Shown: positions 1 to 12,402 of the stretch, one piece after another
How positions within the stretch are numbered: position 1 is the stretch's first letter
Layout of the letters: the number at the start of each line of letters is the position of its first letter
Source: Struthidea cinerea
Lineage: Eukaryota > Chordata > Aves > Passeriformes > Corcoracidae
Assembly (NCBI GenBank): GCA_013397865.1
Contig: VZTI01002587.1
Span: 62,001-126,000, forward strand
DNA length: 64,000 bases
Reading direction: 5' to 3'
Program-made: the position numbers and the translations under genes
The notes under the pieces: generated by a model
Told to the model about the DNA's origin: nothing
The model's input: the letters and a program-made list of their open reading frames with translations, nothing else
The model's database searches: none

Positions 1-1950
1 TTATTCAAAATCATAAAATACAGGTCTTGGGGTGAATGCTCTGGTCCCCAAGTGCGACTGAGAGACAACAATGCATCTAAAGGGAGAGGAAATCCATCAA
101 AGTAGGCACTAGTCTGTTGATTCCCATCTTGGCTGACTGCCACTGTCACTTTGCTGGTCACACCAAGTCTTCTGCATGTACCAATGGGTAAGAAGTCCTC
201 TTTTTCCCCAGGAGGCTGGAGTCTCAAGTATTATGCATAGGAAGACGTTATTAAATGGAATGCAAACTGCTCTTTACTTTGTACTAACAGGCTTCTCAAC
301 ATTATAGAAGTAATTGCAAAATAAATAAAGCATTTTTCTGCAGGACTTCATACCATTTTACCCAGACGACTCTTCTTGCTTTAATGCAAGTAGTGGGTTT
401 AAATCCAGCCACTAACATCTAGTCCATACTGTCCAAACCCAAATCCCATCTTAAAATCTGCACAAAAGTAAAATTGCTATATAGCATATCTGAATATTTT
501 AGTAGCTTTTGAAAGAAAGTATTGGTTTTAACAAAACCAAAATTTTATCTGAATTCTAAGATGGTGTGTGTGCAGGGGAGAAGAAATTCTCAGGAAATTA
601 TTTTAAGTTCTTGCAAATTACACAAAACTTGCAAGACTGCTGCAAAATGCATTTAAATAAAAGCAAAGCCATTGCACAGTTGCAACAGAGCATCTCCCCC
701 TTCTTCAGAATGAGGATGTTTCAACACACTTCTTTTTTCCTATTTGTTTTGGTCCCATTTTTTATTATCCCATGAGGCAGGATTTCTTTCAGAACAAATT
801 TTCTGTGGGTGTTTTCTTAAGATGCCACATTTAGATCTATTGATTACTTTCCTTGGTAAATGTTTATGCTCTGGTTCCCACCACATTTTAATTCAGGTCT
901 TTTTGTCAACTGCTAAATAATTTATTTTTAAGAAACCAAATTCCTATTTGTATATTGCAGTTCATCATAGTGGTTTTATCCATTACAAATTAAAAGGAAA
1001 ATTTTAAAAACCCTAAGGCATTTAACCTCTCTCTCTGAGAAATAAATACTGTTATCTTTGTCTTTTCAAACCAGCCAACTCTCCAAACTGGTGCCTTCAC
1101 ACAGGTTTCTCCAAATTTTAAATAAATTAACACATTTTGAGGAAAAGGTTGAGTAGGGGGTGTGCTGCTTTTCCCTGGACACAGGTCCACTCCTAACAGA
1201 CCCCAGCGCAGTCCAGCACCGCAGACAGAACAGGTTTCCTTCTTTCCACCTGCCCAGAGCCGGGGGTAAAAGAGACCTCTTGTCCTGAGGGGCTGGGTGC
1301 AGCCCACAGCTCCCCATCGGAGAGCACTGCTCTGAAGCAAAGACGATTACAAACCATATGAAAGTGCTCCTGACTGGTGTGATTCTGCAGCTGGCTGCTA
1401 CAGGTGGGCCTCAGCTTTACTGACAAGTGTTTGTGCAAACCTGTTCTTTGAATTCCCCTGCTCACCGCCTTTCACAGGCAGCATGTCATAGGCCAGCACT
1501 GAGGAGGTGCACAGGGCAGGGCACACACCCCAGTGACAGACAGAGCTCACTCCATCACCTGCCTGTGGCACATTTCAGTTACAGCCTGAAAACAGCAGGC
1601 AGTTTTAACCAGGATGCAAAATTAAAAAAAAAAAAAAAAAGGCATGTGTTTTTGAATAAGAAAATCAGTAGAAGTCGGATGAAATTTTATTCTATCAGCA
1701 TTCTCTACTTTCAACCTGTAACTGTGTAAATGTTGCTAAGCCAAACCAAACTCCGCAGCAAATCTGATACTGAAGGGGCTGCATAGGAAACCTTATGCTT
1801 TTGAGCTCCTACCGGTAGGAAATGTGCTACATTAAAAATTATCACCGCTCTGATGAGCAATAATCATCCATTTACCTTAGGTATAATTCTCCCTTTCTCT
1901 GGCAGCTGAACCCACCAACCATTTTAACTGCCTCACTTCACCTGACTTAC
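1..1950. other. Unique AT-rich sequence, no gene recognised
   Basis: This stretch is AT-rich and lacks CpG clusters. It holds a homopolymer of 17 A at 1624-1640. The open frames here (up to about 116 codons) overlap on several frames and both strands, show no recognisable domain and have no supporting splice or start context. I see no repeat family that I recognise. It may be intron or intergenic DNA. Confidence 0.5.
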
Positions 1951-2057
1951 CTGTTTCATAAAAACACTCCATTTGAAACACTGATATACTCTCCAGACTC
2001 AGGGAATCAATGTGCCAGGGTAATTCCTGGACAGCTATTTTCTGTTTCACCAGCAAT
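1951..2057 (-). CDS. Possible internal coding exon (weak candidate)
   Basis: On the minus strand this 107-nt block ends in a perfect donor, CAG|GTAAGT. It begins after an AAAG acceptor preceded by a pyrimidine-rich stretch and a branch-point-like CTAAC about 20 nt upstream. Only one frame is open. It gives 35 codons after a single leading base, beginning LLVKQKIAVQELPWHIDSL, and leaves one base at the donor. I do not recognise the peptide. An open frame of this length is not rare by chance, so the donor is the main support. It could equally be a cryptic splice site in intron sequence. Confidence 0.2.
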
Positions 2058-5000
2058 CTTTGTAAAAGGCAAAGTTAGCTAAAATAGAACAGTTTCTACA
2101 CTGATACCTTTGTAATACTTTTATTTCAGTGTAAATATTTTAAAATATTTTTTAATGCAATGATAAACCAAAGAAATTGGTGGCAAAGCAAAACCACTAC
2201 GTTAATATGTGATATTTGACTTTTATAAGAATTCAGAATTTCATCATTAGTTAATATGGGGTTTTTTTGCAGGCAGATAATTTTACTTTGTATACCTTGT
2301 TGCACAAAACTATCATTAACAAGATATATTACCTAATTATACTGGTCTGTTCTACTTCTGAGCAGGACTGCAGCTATAAATTTCACACAGGCTATGTACT
2401 GTGTGCAAAGGCTTCTGAGAGAATCCCATGGCCACAAAGAACAGAATCTGGAGAGACAGTGCCATTCCATTTGAGAAACTGACTGGTATCACTGTCAGCA
2501 TATTGGTCCCAGATCTGCAGCAGAAGAGAACAACATTGATTGGCAACATCAAAAGGGTCAAGATAAATTAAATATTTATGGCTCTGGGCTGTGCTGACAG
2601 CTCCTGATGTGTTCTCAAAGCTGATATGTTTCTTCTGAAAGTTGTCCCACTAAACCTGCAGTTTCCAAGGTTCCAAGTTTATTTCCCAGGCTGCTGACAG
2701 CCCTGCCAACCTCTAGGAGGGCATTGCTGAACATTCTGCCCTTTCCCATTTCCCTAAGCCACAACCATACAGTACTTTCCATAGGGAAAGTGAAATAATT
2801 TGCTTCACTAAAAGCATAATAACCCAGCAATGGTCACACAGAAAAAAAGACAGGTGGCTTTTTATATATAAAAACAGTTTTGTACATCTGCTCTGTGTTT
2901 TTTCACCTGGATGAAAATTTGTGAAAAACCTCACTGTCCCAAAATTCAGGGTGTTGGGTTTTCCCCCGAGGCGATAAAATTAATTTGAAAAGTGAGACTA
3001 ACTCCTGGCTCAAAGCTAAATTTGCACATTCCCAAAGACTGCAAATTGTATCATCTATCTTCATAGATGCAGGTAAATGAAATGATTAACGTAACATGCA
3101 AGCCATGCAAGACAAAGCCAGGAATACAGTAACTGTCAGGAAAAAATATTTGATGTAGATTAGCTCTTGTTTAACCAGCCTGATTTTGTGTTCCAGTTTT
3201 GCGTTCCAGGTCAGTAGCATAAATTTCTTAGTTTAAGACCTCTAAACTAGCACCTGAGAATACAGCATGACTAAAGTACACATCAAATGGATTAAAAATA
3301 CCTACCTAGCTTGCAAACATAGACATCAATGGGGACTTGACATCTGAGTTACCGTTACTAGCAAGCTCCTAAAAGGATTGGGATGAAACCCTTTACAAAG
3401 GAATGCATCCATTCATGAGAACTAACTAAAGCAAACTGAGCAGAGGGAATTGATACTACAAATACCTGCAGACTGATAAATGAGAAAGAGATGGGAGTAC
3501 TGACAAAGAAATTAGACACACTTGAGAAACAAGACCCATTTGAACAAAGTAAGTTTTAAATCAAAACTCACAAAAATGTTCATCTGGGAAAAACGCCAGA
3601 AATTCCAAATAGAAAGGTTTATGAATCATCTAAGCCCATCTTCCTACTGAGATCTAAGACATCTAGACAGCTATTTGTCTAACTTCTTGAAAAACTCTAA
3701 TGACTGAGATTTCACAGGCCTGGCAAGTAAATCTAGTCTTGAAAAAGTCACATCTAGACTAAAACATTCTCAGCTGCAATTTCAGATCACATTTGCTTCT
3801 CACCCAGTCCCCTGTGGGCTGGAAGCATGAGGCACGTTTGTCCTTGCAACCCCCCCCAACAGCCACCTGCAACAACCTGCGAGCTCATCCTTCCTCAGCT
3901 TGCTCTTCATGACAAACCATTTGTTCAATTTTTTTTCCCTGGTCCTGCTTTCAAGACTAAGGAAAAGTACTCAGGAAAACAGTACTGGAAACAGAGTGGT
4001 AAAGTGACAATGTGAGCTCCAGGCACAGTTCTGTGGCAAAGGCTTGATCCATTTGTTGAAAACCTTAAAAAGGAGAGTAGGTAAGTCTGCCTCTGCCTAT
4101 AGCTTTAGTTTCCACATTTAAAAAGAGGATACTGACATCAAGACGTTTCAAAAGAGAAAATTCACCTCTTTCCTGCTTCACTGTTAAGGATACTTGCCTT
4201 ATTCCTAATTTGAATTAATCTGATTTTACTTTTTAGCAACTGCTTCTCATTCCTTTTGAGCTAGATTAAACCACCCTCTAGCCCACTGTGTCTTCTCCAC
4301 ATGAAAATACTTTATTCTTCTTTGGAACCCTTCTGCCACTCAGAGGGAACTGTTTGATAAGGATGTAGTCCATCCCTGTGACTCCCCTTCCACACCCATA
4401 GCCCTCAGACAAACTCCTCACCACTTGTGCAAACAGGTCCAAGGTTCCTCAGCTTGTTCACATACTACAAGCCTCAAACTTCAATGTCAAAATCATGGTA
4501 CTTCCAATCAAGCATGCCAAGAGTTCCACTGAAAGCTGGCCCAGTTCTCCCCATCTCCTCAGTGATATTTCAATTCATGCACATAAACTGGTACATAGAA
4601 AGACTGAATTCAAGTTATCTGCATTTTCCCCACCAGTTCCTCCAGTCAGGCAATTATTAACAATGCTATGTTTCATTCCCCAAGCTGCATACAGAAGAAA
4701 ACATTTTCTTTAGAAAACAAAATGCAAGATTACTAGGTAAGAGTTAACGTCCTAATTAACTGCACAATATCTTCAATATTTTCCATTACATTACCGAAAA
4801 TAAAGTTAGGACAGAGAAATTATTTTCTTCATTGATGACATCTTCTACCAGCAATTTGCAGTTATTTTGACTGGTACAGTACTTAAATTACTAACAACAC
4901 ATAAAACTCTGAGTTAACAGCAGTCTGTGGCAGCAAGAAACACACTTTGTCAAAATTACATTTCCACAGGACCAGATTAATTCAATTACAATTAGTATTT

Positions 5001-7521
5001 TTTTAGTAAATGGCTCCAACAGACATGTATAGCAAATAATTTGCGTATAAATTACTCCCACTCCTGCTCTAGATGTTATCAGCTCCAAAAAGCCACTTAC
5101 AAATATGTGAATTCACTGTCATTCTCAATCATCGTATATGAAAATGTGGGCAAAATTTTGTTAAAATAAGATACATCTTTTGCAAATACCATGTGTCTGC
5201 TTTTCCCTCCAAGGCTGCATGCAGACTGGGTGGAAAGCAAGCAGTGTTTGCTGTAACAAATGTTGATGTTCATTCTTGGCAAGAATCCCTTCCTCAGATA
5301 AGCAGTTTGAAGAAACTATCATGGATTATTTCATTATCAGAAACAGCAGGCACATAAAAATACTTTGCTATGGGTTCTTTGGAAAAAACCCTTCACTCCC
5401 CAGCTCTGCTCACCCAGCCCAGGTGCTGTGGCATTCTGCCTTGCCACCGTGGTGGCCTTTGCCCAGCCTGCACTGTCACCACACTTGACTCCCTGCTTGT
5501 CCTGCCCTTGCTGCTCCCTGACGTGGGAACACTTTCCCACAGTTCAGACACACAAAAGAACAATTTTCCCTGGGGGTCCAGAGCAAGAAGTCAGCTCACA
5601 CCCCAGGCTTTTGCTCGCAGACTGTTTTGAACACTTCCTGCAGGAAGAGAGTACGTCTGAGTGCCTTTCTCCAAATCTGTTTAAATTTGGTTAAGAGATG
5701 TTACAGGCTGAGAGAAGCAAAGAGGGCAAACACACACATTCATGCAATGTGAGAGAATATGAGCCATCAAAGAAGAAATTTCATATGTTATTTGTGTGTT
5801 CTTTTCCTGTTGTCTTCTTCCATTGTGTTTTAAACAAGAGAAATTCCTTTTCCTGAAGTAGCTTAGTTCAGATTTGCGAAGTATCTCTGCTCTAAGCTTG
5901 GTTTAGATATCTAAATTAGCACTTAAAAGGCTTTGGCAGGTGAACTGACAGTACCTCATGACAGCTTTTTCCTGCTATCATGCCAAATTTCTGTATTAAT
6001 AATGCTGCAGACACCTCCACTTCAAAGAATTGTATGATGCTTCAATGAGCAGTCTCTCACGTATACACCTGAAATAATTTCAGGATGACTTATACATAGC
6101 TCAGCAATATTCACTTGAAGGTGCTTCCTAATGTTTTGGGTCACGGTCATCTGGCATTCAGACCTCAACAGAAAAAAATTCCTTCCACATATAAAATTTC
6201 TAGTTAGACTCCATCATCAGGCCTGTTCTTTGAGGGAGCATGCAAGCAGAATCAGGAAAAAACTCAAGAGAAAAAAACTTACACAAATTAATGTTGAATC
6301 AGGTAAGAAGCACAGCATTCCCCACACTGCATTGCGCATCCATAGAAACAGCCTCAGCTCCCAGTGACAGTGAAGAGCATCCCAGTCAACAAAACTGGAA
6401 GTTGTCAGTATTACCATTATGTAACAGAAGTGAAAATTCAACCTGAGGACAGCCATGCAGCCTATCTGGAATGAAAAAAAAGTGGGGTGGGAAAACATAA
6501 CACATTAGAGACTATTGAGTATTTCCTGGGCACTCAAGTGCACAACCGAATAGGGATTTGCAAGGTTTGAATATAAGATTTTAATGTGGAAAATCAGAGT
6601 TATATGCTACAAAGCTGGACAAATTCCTATGATCCCTTATTCAAACTGAGATTTATAATCACATCTTATCTCCTGTGTTTTACTCATATGTAAAAAACTT
6701 CAAAATGCTTGGAGAGCATAATCTGTTCTTGTAGAAGTGACTCACCGATCCACAGGAAGCAAAGCTGTAGTTAGCATATAATGAAGACAACTTCTTCAGC
6801 ACTGCTGTAGTCTAAGATCATTCTTTTCACACTCATTTGCACAACTGTTGTGATATCACATTATTAAGAATATTTTGCCAACAGAAAACAATGAGAGGAA
6901 ACGTTTAAACTTAGGCATCTAATTTGATGATGCCTCCTTCAAAGCTGTAGAGAGCAATGGTTTCCCTCCCTTGGAAACACAGAATGCCATAAACCACAAG
7001 GATTCCTAACCCTTAGCATTGTTTTTATCATCAGTAGAGCCCCACTCCTTGCTTTTGCCCCATGAACTGGCAGCACAGGCAGCAGGAAAGTGTCTTCTGA
7101 GGGGAAACATTTGGTTCTCTGCTCTAAGCCACTGCATTACACGGCTTGTTGTTCCCCCTCCTTGCTTAGATGAAAATCATGGGAAAAAAATAAATTATAA
7201 GAAATATTTTGTAACATTCGTCCCTCACTGCTTATACCAGAGATTTTCATGAATATTTTGAATTTCTCTTCAGGCTTCACCTCTGCCTGATCACTTACCC
7301 CACTTCTGGATTTCTGTACACATTACATTGGTAAATAACAGTATTTTTTGGAGCTTATTCTGAAATTTGTGAATACTTGTACTATAAATTCAGATTACAA
7401 TCTATTTAAATTTTAACATCAACAAATACGGCCTAGCAAACTGAGCCCATTATACACCTATGTTCTTCAGCTACTCATTCTAGTGTCACTGAAAACTGGG
7501 AAATAAACTCTCCAACCAATT
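2058..7521. other. Unique sequence, nothing clear recognised
   Basis: Roughly 5.5 kb without a gene or repeat that I can name. There is a run of eight C near 3848 and a moderately GC-rich patch at 5390-5650 that gives overlapping chance frames on both strands. Isolated donor-like motifs occur near 4081 (plus strand) and 5090 and 7300 (minus strand), but none pairs with a convincing acceptor and open frame. Old diverged repeats could be hidden here. Confidence 0.4.
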
Positions 7522-7941
7522 TGTTAGGTTAGAAAGTCAACATTACTTTATTATTACTGAGATTGTTCCACTGAACATGTACCCCAGTTATCAAAAATTT
7601 TAACTATGTATACATTTTAGCAAACAAAGGGATTAGGGTACATTGGATGCAAGTTACATAGTTCTCTTATCAATTACAATTTTATTTTCTATTGGTTAAT
7701 GATTCTTTCACTTCTCATGTTAATTAGCCCACATGCTCAGTTTCTCTCTTCTTTTGGGCAGGTGGTCTATGAGTCAGTGGTCACAGATTCCCCTGCCAGG
7801 ATTACCTCTTATTCACTTGGAGCTGATTTCAGCACAATTACTGAGTTGGTTTCATGACTTCCTTCCTTATCTTGGGAGTCCTGCCAGACATCCTTGTCGT
7901 CCATAAATTCTGAATTCTTTGTGTCCATTATCAGCAGTACA
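7522..7941 (-). mobile_element. LTR-like block of an endogenous retrovirus, minus strand
   Basis: Read on the minus strand, the block has a CCAAT motif, a TATA-like segment and a polyadenylation signal AATAAA (TTTATT at 7547-7552) close to its 3' end, in the order expected for U3-R-U5. The left edge starts TGTTAG. If the element runs to 7941, its minus-strand start is TGTACTGC, directly after a purine-rich tract resembling a polypurine tract. That would make 7942 to about 8110 leftover internal sequence. A different end at 8025 gives a matching TGTTAG...CTAACA pair. No target duplication fits either end. This is old class III or class I ERV debris at best, and the boundaries are uncertain. 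Confidence 0.4.
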
Positions 7942-8454
7942 TCCTTCCTCCCAAGCTTATGTTGGCTTTCTCCCCCAGGTCACTGAAGCACGTCAAGCCC
8001 TAAACTTTTATTCGTTTTTCTAACACGTGGATATCACTTAGAGCTTGCTTGTTAGCTGCTATCTGTTTCAGAGATTAAATCTCCCTTCTTGTTGATTAGG
8101 TCCCAGCGTTTTCCGCCACGACTTTTTAAAGAAATATAACTTGTTTGGAAACACTAGGAAGGCAGAATAGCTTTCCCAAAGCACAAATTTACTCAGCTCA
8201 AACATTTTCTGCACATGAGTCTCCTACTACCTCCATTTTCCCTCTCCTTTGCACTCAGTGTTCTCTGTCATGACTAGAGCAATTCAACAAGGTCCAGTGC
8301 ACACAAAACACACCTTTATCACCAGGTCTTCAGTCAAATCAAGCCAAAAGCACCACTAATGACACAGAAATACATGATTCCTGTCTGAAACATTACCCCT
8401 GACCAGGAAAATTCTTTCCAGGCTAAAGCCAGCATGGAATTAACTTGCTCTTAC

Positions 8455-8509
8455 CCACACACAGTATTGGGGCACAGCATCGCAACAGTTCTTGCTGAAG
8501 AGTTGTAAA
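8455..8509 (-). CDS. Possible short internal exon (weak candidate)
   Basis: On the minus strand a run of eight T ending in TAG forms a good acceptor, and the block ends at GTGTGG|GTAAGA, an acceptable donor. After one leading base there are 18 open codons, LQLFSKNCCDAVPQYCVW, ending exactly at a codon boundary. The peptide has three cysteines, but I do not recognise its family. At 55 nt the open frame carries little statistical weight, so this rests on the splice signals alone. Confidence 0.15.
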
Positions 8510-8605
8510 CTAAAAAAAATTCCACATTCAATGTAGATTTGACTAGAAATAGATTTTCACATGAGATTTAAAAGAAACATTACCATTTCTGCGGGCTAAG
8601 AAGCA

Positions 8606-8640
8606 CAGTGTTTATCACAACAGTGATAAGTGTAACACTG
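8606..8640. repeat. Imperfect inverted repeat (hairpin)
   Basis: CAGTGTT plus TATCAC on the left arm pairs with GTGATA and AACACTG on the right, around a 4-nt loop, with a 5-nt bulge on the right side. This gives 13 base pairs. It is shorter than a typical microRNA precursor stem and no known microRNA seed is evident, so it may be chance. Confidence 0.35.
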
Positions 8641-10952
8641 AAAGAATCGATGTTCCCCAATGATGACATGCACCATTAATGCTCCGTATGTTTTCCAGGA
8701 AAACTACTTACACCTTTTTTGTGTGCGTATTTTGCATTACCACAAGAAGCCAAAATGGAGCTCAACCCCAGCTACAGCAGACTCAGGCTGAACATTAGCA
8801 AGATGCTGCACTGACCTAACCCCGTGCTGCTGCTGCTTCCTGCCATTCCTGGCTCCTCTGCCCCCGTGCAGTCACTCCCCCACTTTGGTGCTGGCTCTGG
8901 CATCCACCAAGTCTCTTGATGAGCTGGTCCAGCTCTCCAACCCTGCAGAAAACAAACTTGTTTCTGCTGAGCTTTCTCTGATTTTATTCAGGCTGTCCTG
9001 GCTGACAGAGGGGCGGACAGGCACACGCGCACAGGGGAGGCTGAGCAGAACCACCAATTCAGTAGTGAATTCACTCAGCCCACCCTTGGAAACCTCCATA
9101 ACAAACCAAAGCCAAGCATGTACTGACAGGTTATCACTGTACTTGTAACCTTTCGGCAGAACTCATGAAACTTAAAAAGAAAACGCTTGTTAAAAAAATA
9201 GCAAAACCCTCCACAATTTATTTATGATGGTTCTTATGTCTAATAATTATATTACTTCCAGCACCTGAGAAACAGGTTAACTAACATTTTCCTTAGAAAG
9301 GAAACAAAATAAACCCACAAAACTTTCTACAGAAGTTACAAGACTATGTATTGAAAAGCACTGGCCACATCAAAAATTGTAACAGCGACATTCCTTTACA
9401 AAGATTTTTACATCTAAACAATTCAGTCACATTGTAAAAGCATTGTTTTTCTTTCATAAATATGCACACAAATTATTCTTACATAACAGCCAGCTCAACA
9501 CATTCCCATCACAGCCTGCCAAGATGGCTCACTTTCATAAAGATACAGAACAAAAGAGAACAATAGTACATAATTGCTTTACAAATGGCTTTAGAGAGTA
9601 ATTATATCATTAGTCCTGAGTGGTTCCAGCTTCCAAGTGTACTGCCACTAATCTTTTGAACACATTTTTGTTAGGAACTAAGTGGATATCACTAGAGGAA
9701 AAAACTTGCCAAGTGGAGAGCACTCCACTGGAGAACTCCAGTTCCATGCAGTTCACTGAAAAGGAGGAATTTCCTACACCCATTGCCCTGGAGACAGCCA
9801 AAGGAGGTGCACTGACAGCTGCTTCCATGTACCAGCTCCACACTAACTCTGTTCCCAAAGCTTTACACCTTGAATTGTATCTGCCTTGATGCAATCATTT
9901 GTGGGCAGAAGACTTCCCAGCAGTCTGCCTACCAAGCAAGACAGATCAGTCAAAAAAGGCCAACAGGACACAGGGATCAGAACTTTTTCATGGCTCTGGA
10001 TATCCTCTAGGACTCACAGACTCTGCAGCCATCCCTACGAGAGCATGTGTCCACACCTCCCTACATGCCCAGTTCCCCTTTTCACTTCAGGTTCTAAGGA
10101 AGGCCATCTGCAACTGTGCTAGCACATATCCAAGGTTCTGGCAGACACCAGCAGCTGCAGTAACCATCTGCTAGTCAACTCCAGCATTCAGCAAAGCACA
10201 TCTGACTGGCCAGAAAGGGCAGAGATTAAATCAGTTCAATACCTGCTCCCTCTTAAAATAGTTACTTCTACAAGACCATTTTTTCTCTGACACTACTAAC
10301 TATAAAGCAACACTTTGACATGAATTCTTTCAATTTCTCAGTGCCCTTGTCCATCTTCTAAATACTATCTTTTCAGTTTGACTCTATGAATGAAAATCCC
10401 TTTTAGCTTACTGAAATAAACCTAGAGCTGCCAATTCTACTTCTGACTTAAAATACACTCTAGTTTGCTTTGCTTTGCTTTCCTCCTACCCATGGAATGC
10501 CTCAGATAACATCCCCATAAAGTTACCTGTTTCATAGCACACAGGCAGGACAGGAATAAACACCTTATTATTGAAGTACTGTAGGCACTGTTACCGTGTA
10601 AAATTACAAAGGCCAGTCATGCCAGCACTGAAAGCAAAAAGTTCGAGTCCTCTTGCAATTATTCAGTGCACAGGCAAGAATGACTTCAGATTTCAGTTCC
10701 ATCTCCTGAAGCTGTCTTTAGCAGAGATCGCAGTTACCACCTTATTTCAACATAAGAACCGTATTAATCATGTGCAGCTCAGTAATCATGTAACCATGTC
10801 ATAACAGCCAAATTTAATAATAAACTGCATTTTATAATCCCCTGCTAAAATTTATAAACTATACATTGCTCAGGAATGACTTGCTTTAAAAGGGAAAAGA
10901 GAGCAAGCATCATTTGCATACAAATAATTTCTGAAGATAATACAGATATCAT

Positions 10953-11470
10953 GGAGCCACAGAATAGCCAAGGTTAGAAGGGACCCCTAGAGATTATTCA
11001 GTTCCGGTTTGCTCAAGAAGGGTCAACAGGACCCTGTCCAGTCAGGCTTTGACTATCTCCAAGGTCACATTTTCTCTCTGGCACTAGGGAGCAGATAGGA
11101 CCAATCATTCTCTTCAGCCTGCTGGCTACACCCTTCCACTGGCCTTTGCTGGCTCACGCTCAACTTCTGGTCCATGAGAACCCCTAAAGACTTTTCTGCC
11201 AAGCTGTTTTCATGCTCATCATAGCATTGGGGTGTTTCTTCCCAGTTGCAGGACTTTTCACTGAACTTCATGAGGTTCCCCTTGGCCCCATGCCTCTCTG
11301 AACAGCAATGCAACCATGTGGTGAATCAACCATTCCTCCTAGCTTTGTACATTCTCCAGATGTGCTGAGAGTGCACTCTGTCCCACCATCCCCGTCATTA
11401 ATGACAATGTGAGACCAGCATTGCCCCAGTATCACCTGACTCTGCTTCCACATCCTGTATGCTTCTAATG
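10953..11470 (-). mobile_element. CR1 LINE, 3' segment (RT C-terminus and 3'UTR), interrupted copy
   Basis: The plus strand starts with the reverse complement of a CR1 3' end (an ACAGAAT unit, then GTTAGAAGGGACC), so the element lies on the minus strand. Minus-strand translation over 11065-11313 gives the C-terminal part of CR1 ORF2, including AEKSLGVLMDQKLSVSQQ, which resembles the AEKDLGVLVD...K...SQQ segment known from avian CR1 elements. Near 11431 the sequence jumps from this C-terminal region to one that in full-length CR1 lies about a kilobase further upstream, between endonuclease and reverse transcriptase. Most of the RT palm is therefore missing. The copy is broken by frameshifts and by the LTR at 11477. 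It continues at 11998. Confidence 0.85.
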
Positions 11471-11476
11471 TTCATG
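11471..11476. repeat. Left target-site duplication TTCATG
   Basis: The hexamer TTCATG directly precedes the TG start of the LTR at 11477. It is repeated exactly at 11992-11997 directly after the CA end. A perfect 6-bp duplication is typical of class II (ERVK-type) integrases. Confidence 0.85.
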
Positions 11477-11991
11477 TGCTTCAGGTGCCATTCGGGCTAG
11501 CTCAGTGTCCTGGCACCTAGCATTCTCTGCTTGCCCGGGCGGGGGCTGGACAGAGACCGATCTTGGCGCGGGAGGACGAGCGAATCACCGGTCAGGTTCA
11601 CCTCGACGCCTGATGGCTACAGCGTGCAAAGGAGGCAAGGAAAAGGCGGAGGGAGTCTCAGTGAGGGGAAAGAGTTTATTGAAGCATGGTAGAAACCACA
11701 GAGCAATCCGCCAGCCACGTGGTGTGGGGGCCGTTTTGTACCCCGACAACACGGGCGTGGAAAACACACAGTAACCAATAGAACGTTAACCAGGGGGTGC
11801 TACAAAGGCGGGGAGAAGGAATTACAGCAAATGGGGTAAGGGGTAGGTGGGGAGAACTGAAGCCAATGGTAAGGCACAGATTACAGCTTTTGGAGTGTCC
11901 CCTATAATTTCAGGGGTTCTGAGCTGTAGGAGCCTCAAACCAGAGGACTTTCTGGTCCCCTCGGTTCTGCTGATCATGGCTCACTGCAACA
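11477..11991 (-). mobile_element. Solo LTR, ERVK-type (class II), inserted in CR1
   Basis: This 515-bp element is bounded by TG and CA and by a perfect 6-bp duplication, so it is a solo LTR left by recombination between the LTRs of a provirus. On the minus strand the polyadenylation signal AATAAA reads from TTTATT at 11675-11680. A degraded TATA (TACAAAA) lies upstream near 11734-11740. It is more GC-rich and CpG-rich than its surroundings, which suggests a younger age than the CR1 it interrupts. It is clearly related along its length to the LTR at 59030-59633: both share TGTCCTGGCACC 29 bases inside the left end, the AATAAA block and the ATGGCTCAC...CAACA right end. No internal gag, pol or env sequence is present. 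Confidence 0.85.
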
Positions 11992-11997
11992 TTCATG
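11992..11997. repeat. Right target-site duplication TTCATG
   Basis: Exact copy of the hexamer at 11471-11476. It fixes the LTR boundary and shows that the CR1 sequence resumes here without further loss. Confidence 0.85.
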
Positions 11998-12402
11998 TTT
12001 GGTCAGGAGCTCCATGTTCATCCATGCAGACCTTCGGTCACCTGTGCTCAATTTCCTGCTCATCTAGTTGGCCCACTCCTGAGCTTGGAGAACATAATCC
12101 TTAAATATTAACTAAATAGGTCCACAAACAGGTGAAAGTCTGCTCTCCTGGAGCCCAAAGTTGCAATTCTACAATTTGCCGTGTTTCTTTCCCTTAGGAT
12201 TCTGAACTTCACCATCTCAATCTTGCTGCCTCTGAGATCACCTCCCCAGACTCACATACCCAAATAGTTCTTTCTCCTTTATAAGTATGAGAAGCAGAGC
12301 AGCTCCCCTTGTCAGCTCCTCCATCACTTTGCCGAGGAATTTTTCAACAATGCGCTTGAGAAACCACTTGATTGCTTGTGTCTTGTTGGGATGCAGCAGA
12401 TA
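11998..12402 (-). mobile_element. CR1 LINE, middle segment (endonuclease-RT linker), continuation
   Basis: This continues the CR1 interrupted at 11477. On the minus strand it encodes the region downstream of the CR1 endonuclease. The frame over 12238-12400 contains NKTQAIKWFLKRIVEKFL followed by EELTRGAALLLILI, which parallels the CR1 pattern NTQ..RRFLE..DNFL...EEPTRRGALLDLIL. Further in, the nucleotides resemble the CR1 stretch encoding the linker after the endonuclease. Several frameshifts and stops show that it is inactive. It is interrupted again at 12409 by a second LTR. Confidence 0.85.

Larger units (their letters stand above)
7942..10952. other. Mostly unique sequence with two weak exon-like blocks
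   Basis: The first 170 bases may be internal retroviral remnant next to the LTR-like block. The rest shows no recognisable repeat. A 55-nt exon-like block lies at 8455-8509 and an imperfect hairpin at 8606-8640, each described separately. The interval 9610-9894 is open on both strands for about 90 codons without a recognised domain. Past 9895 the sequence is ordinary. Confidence 0.4.
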
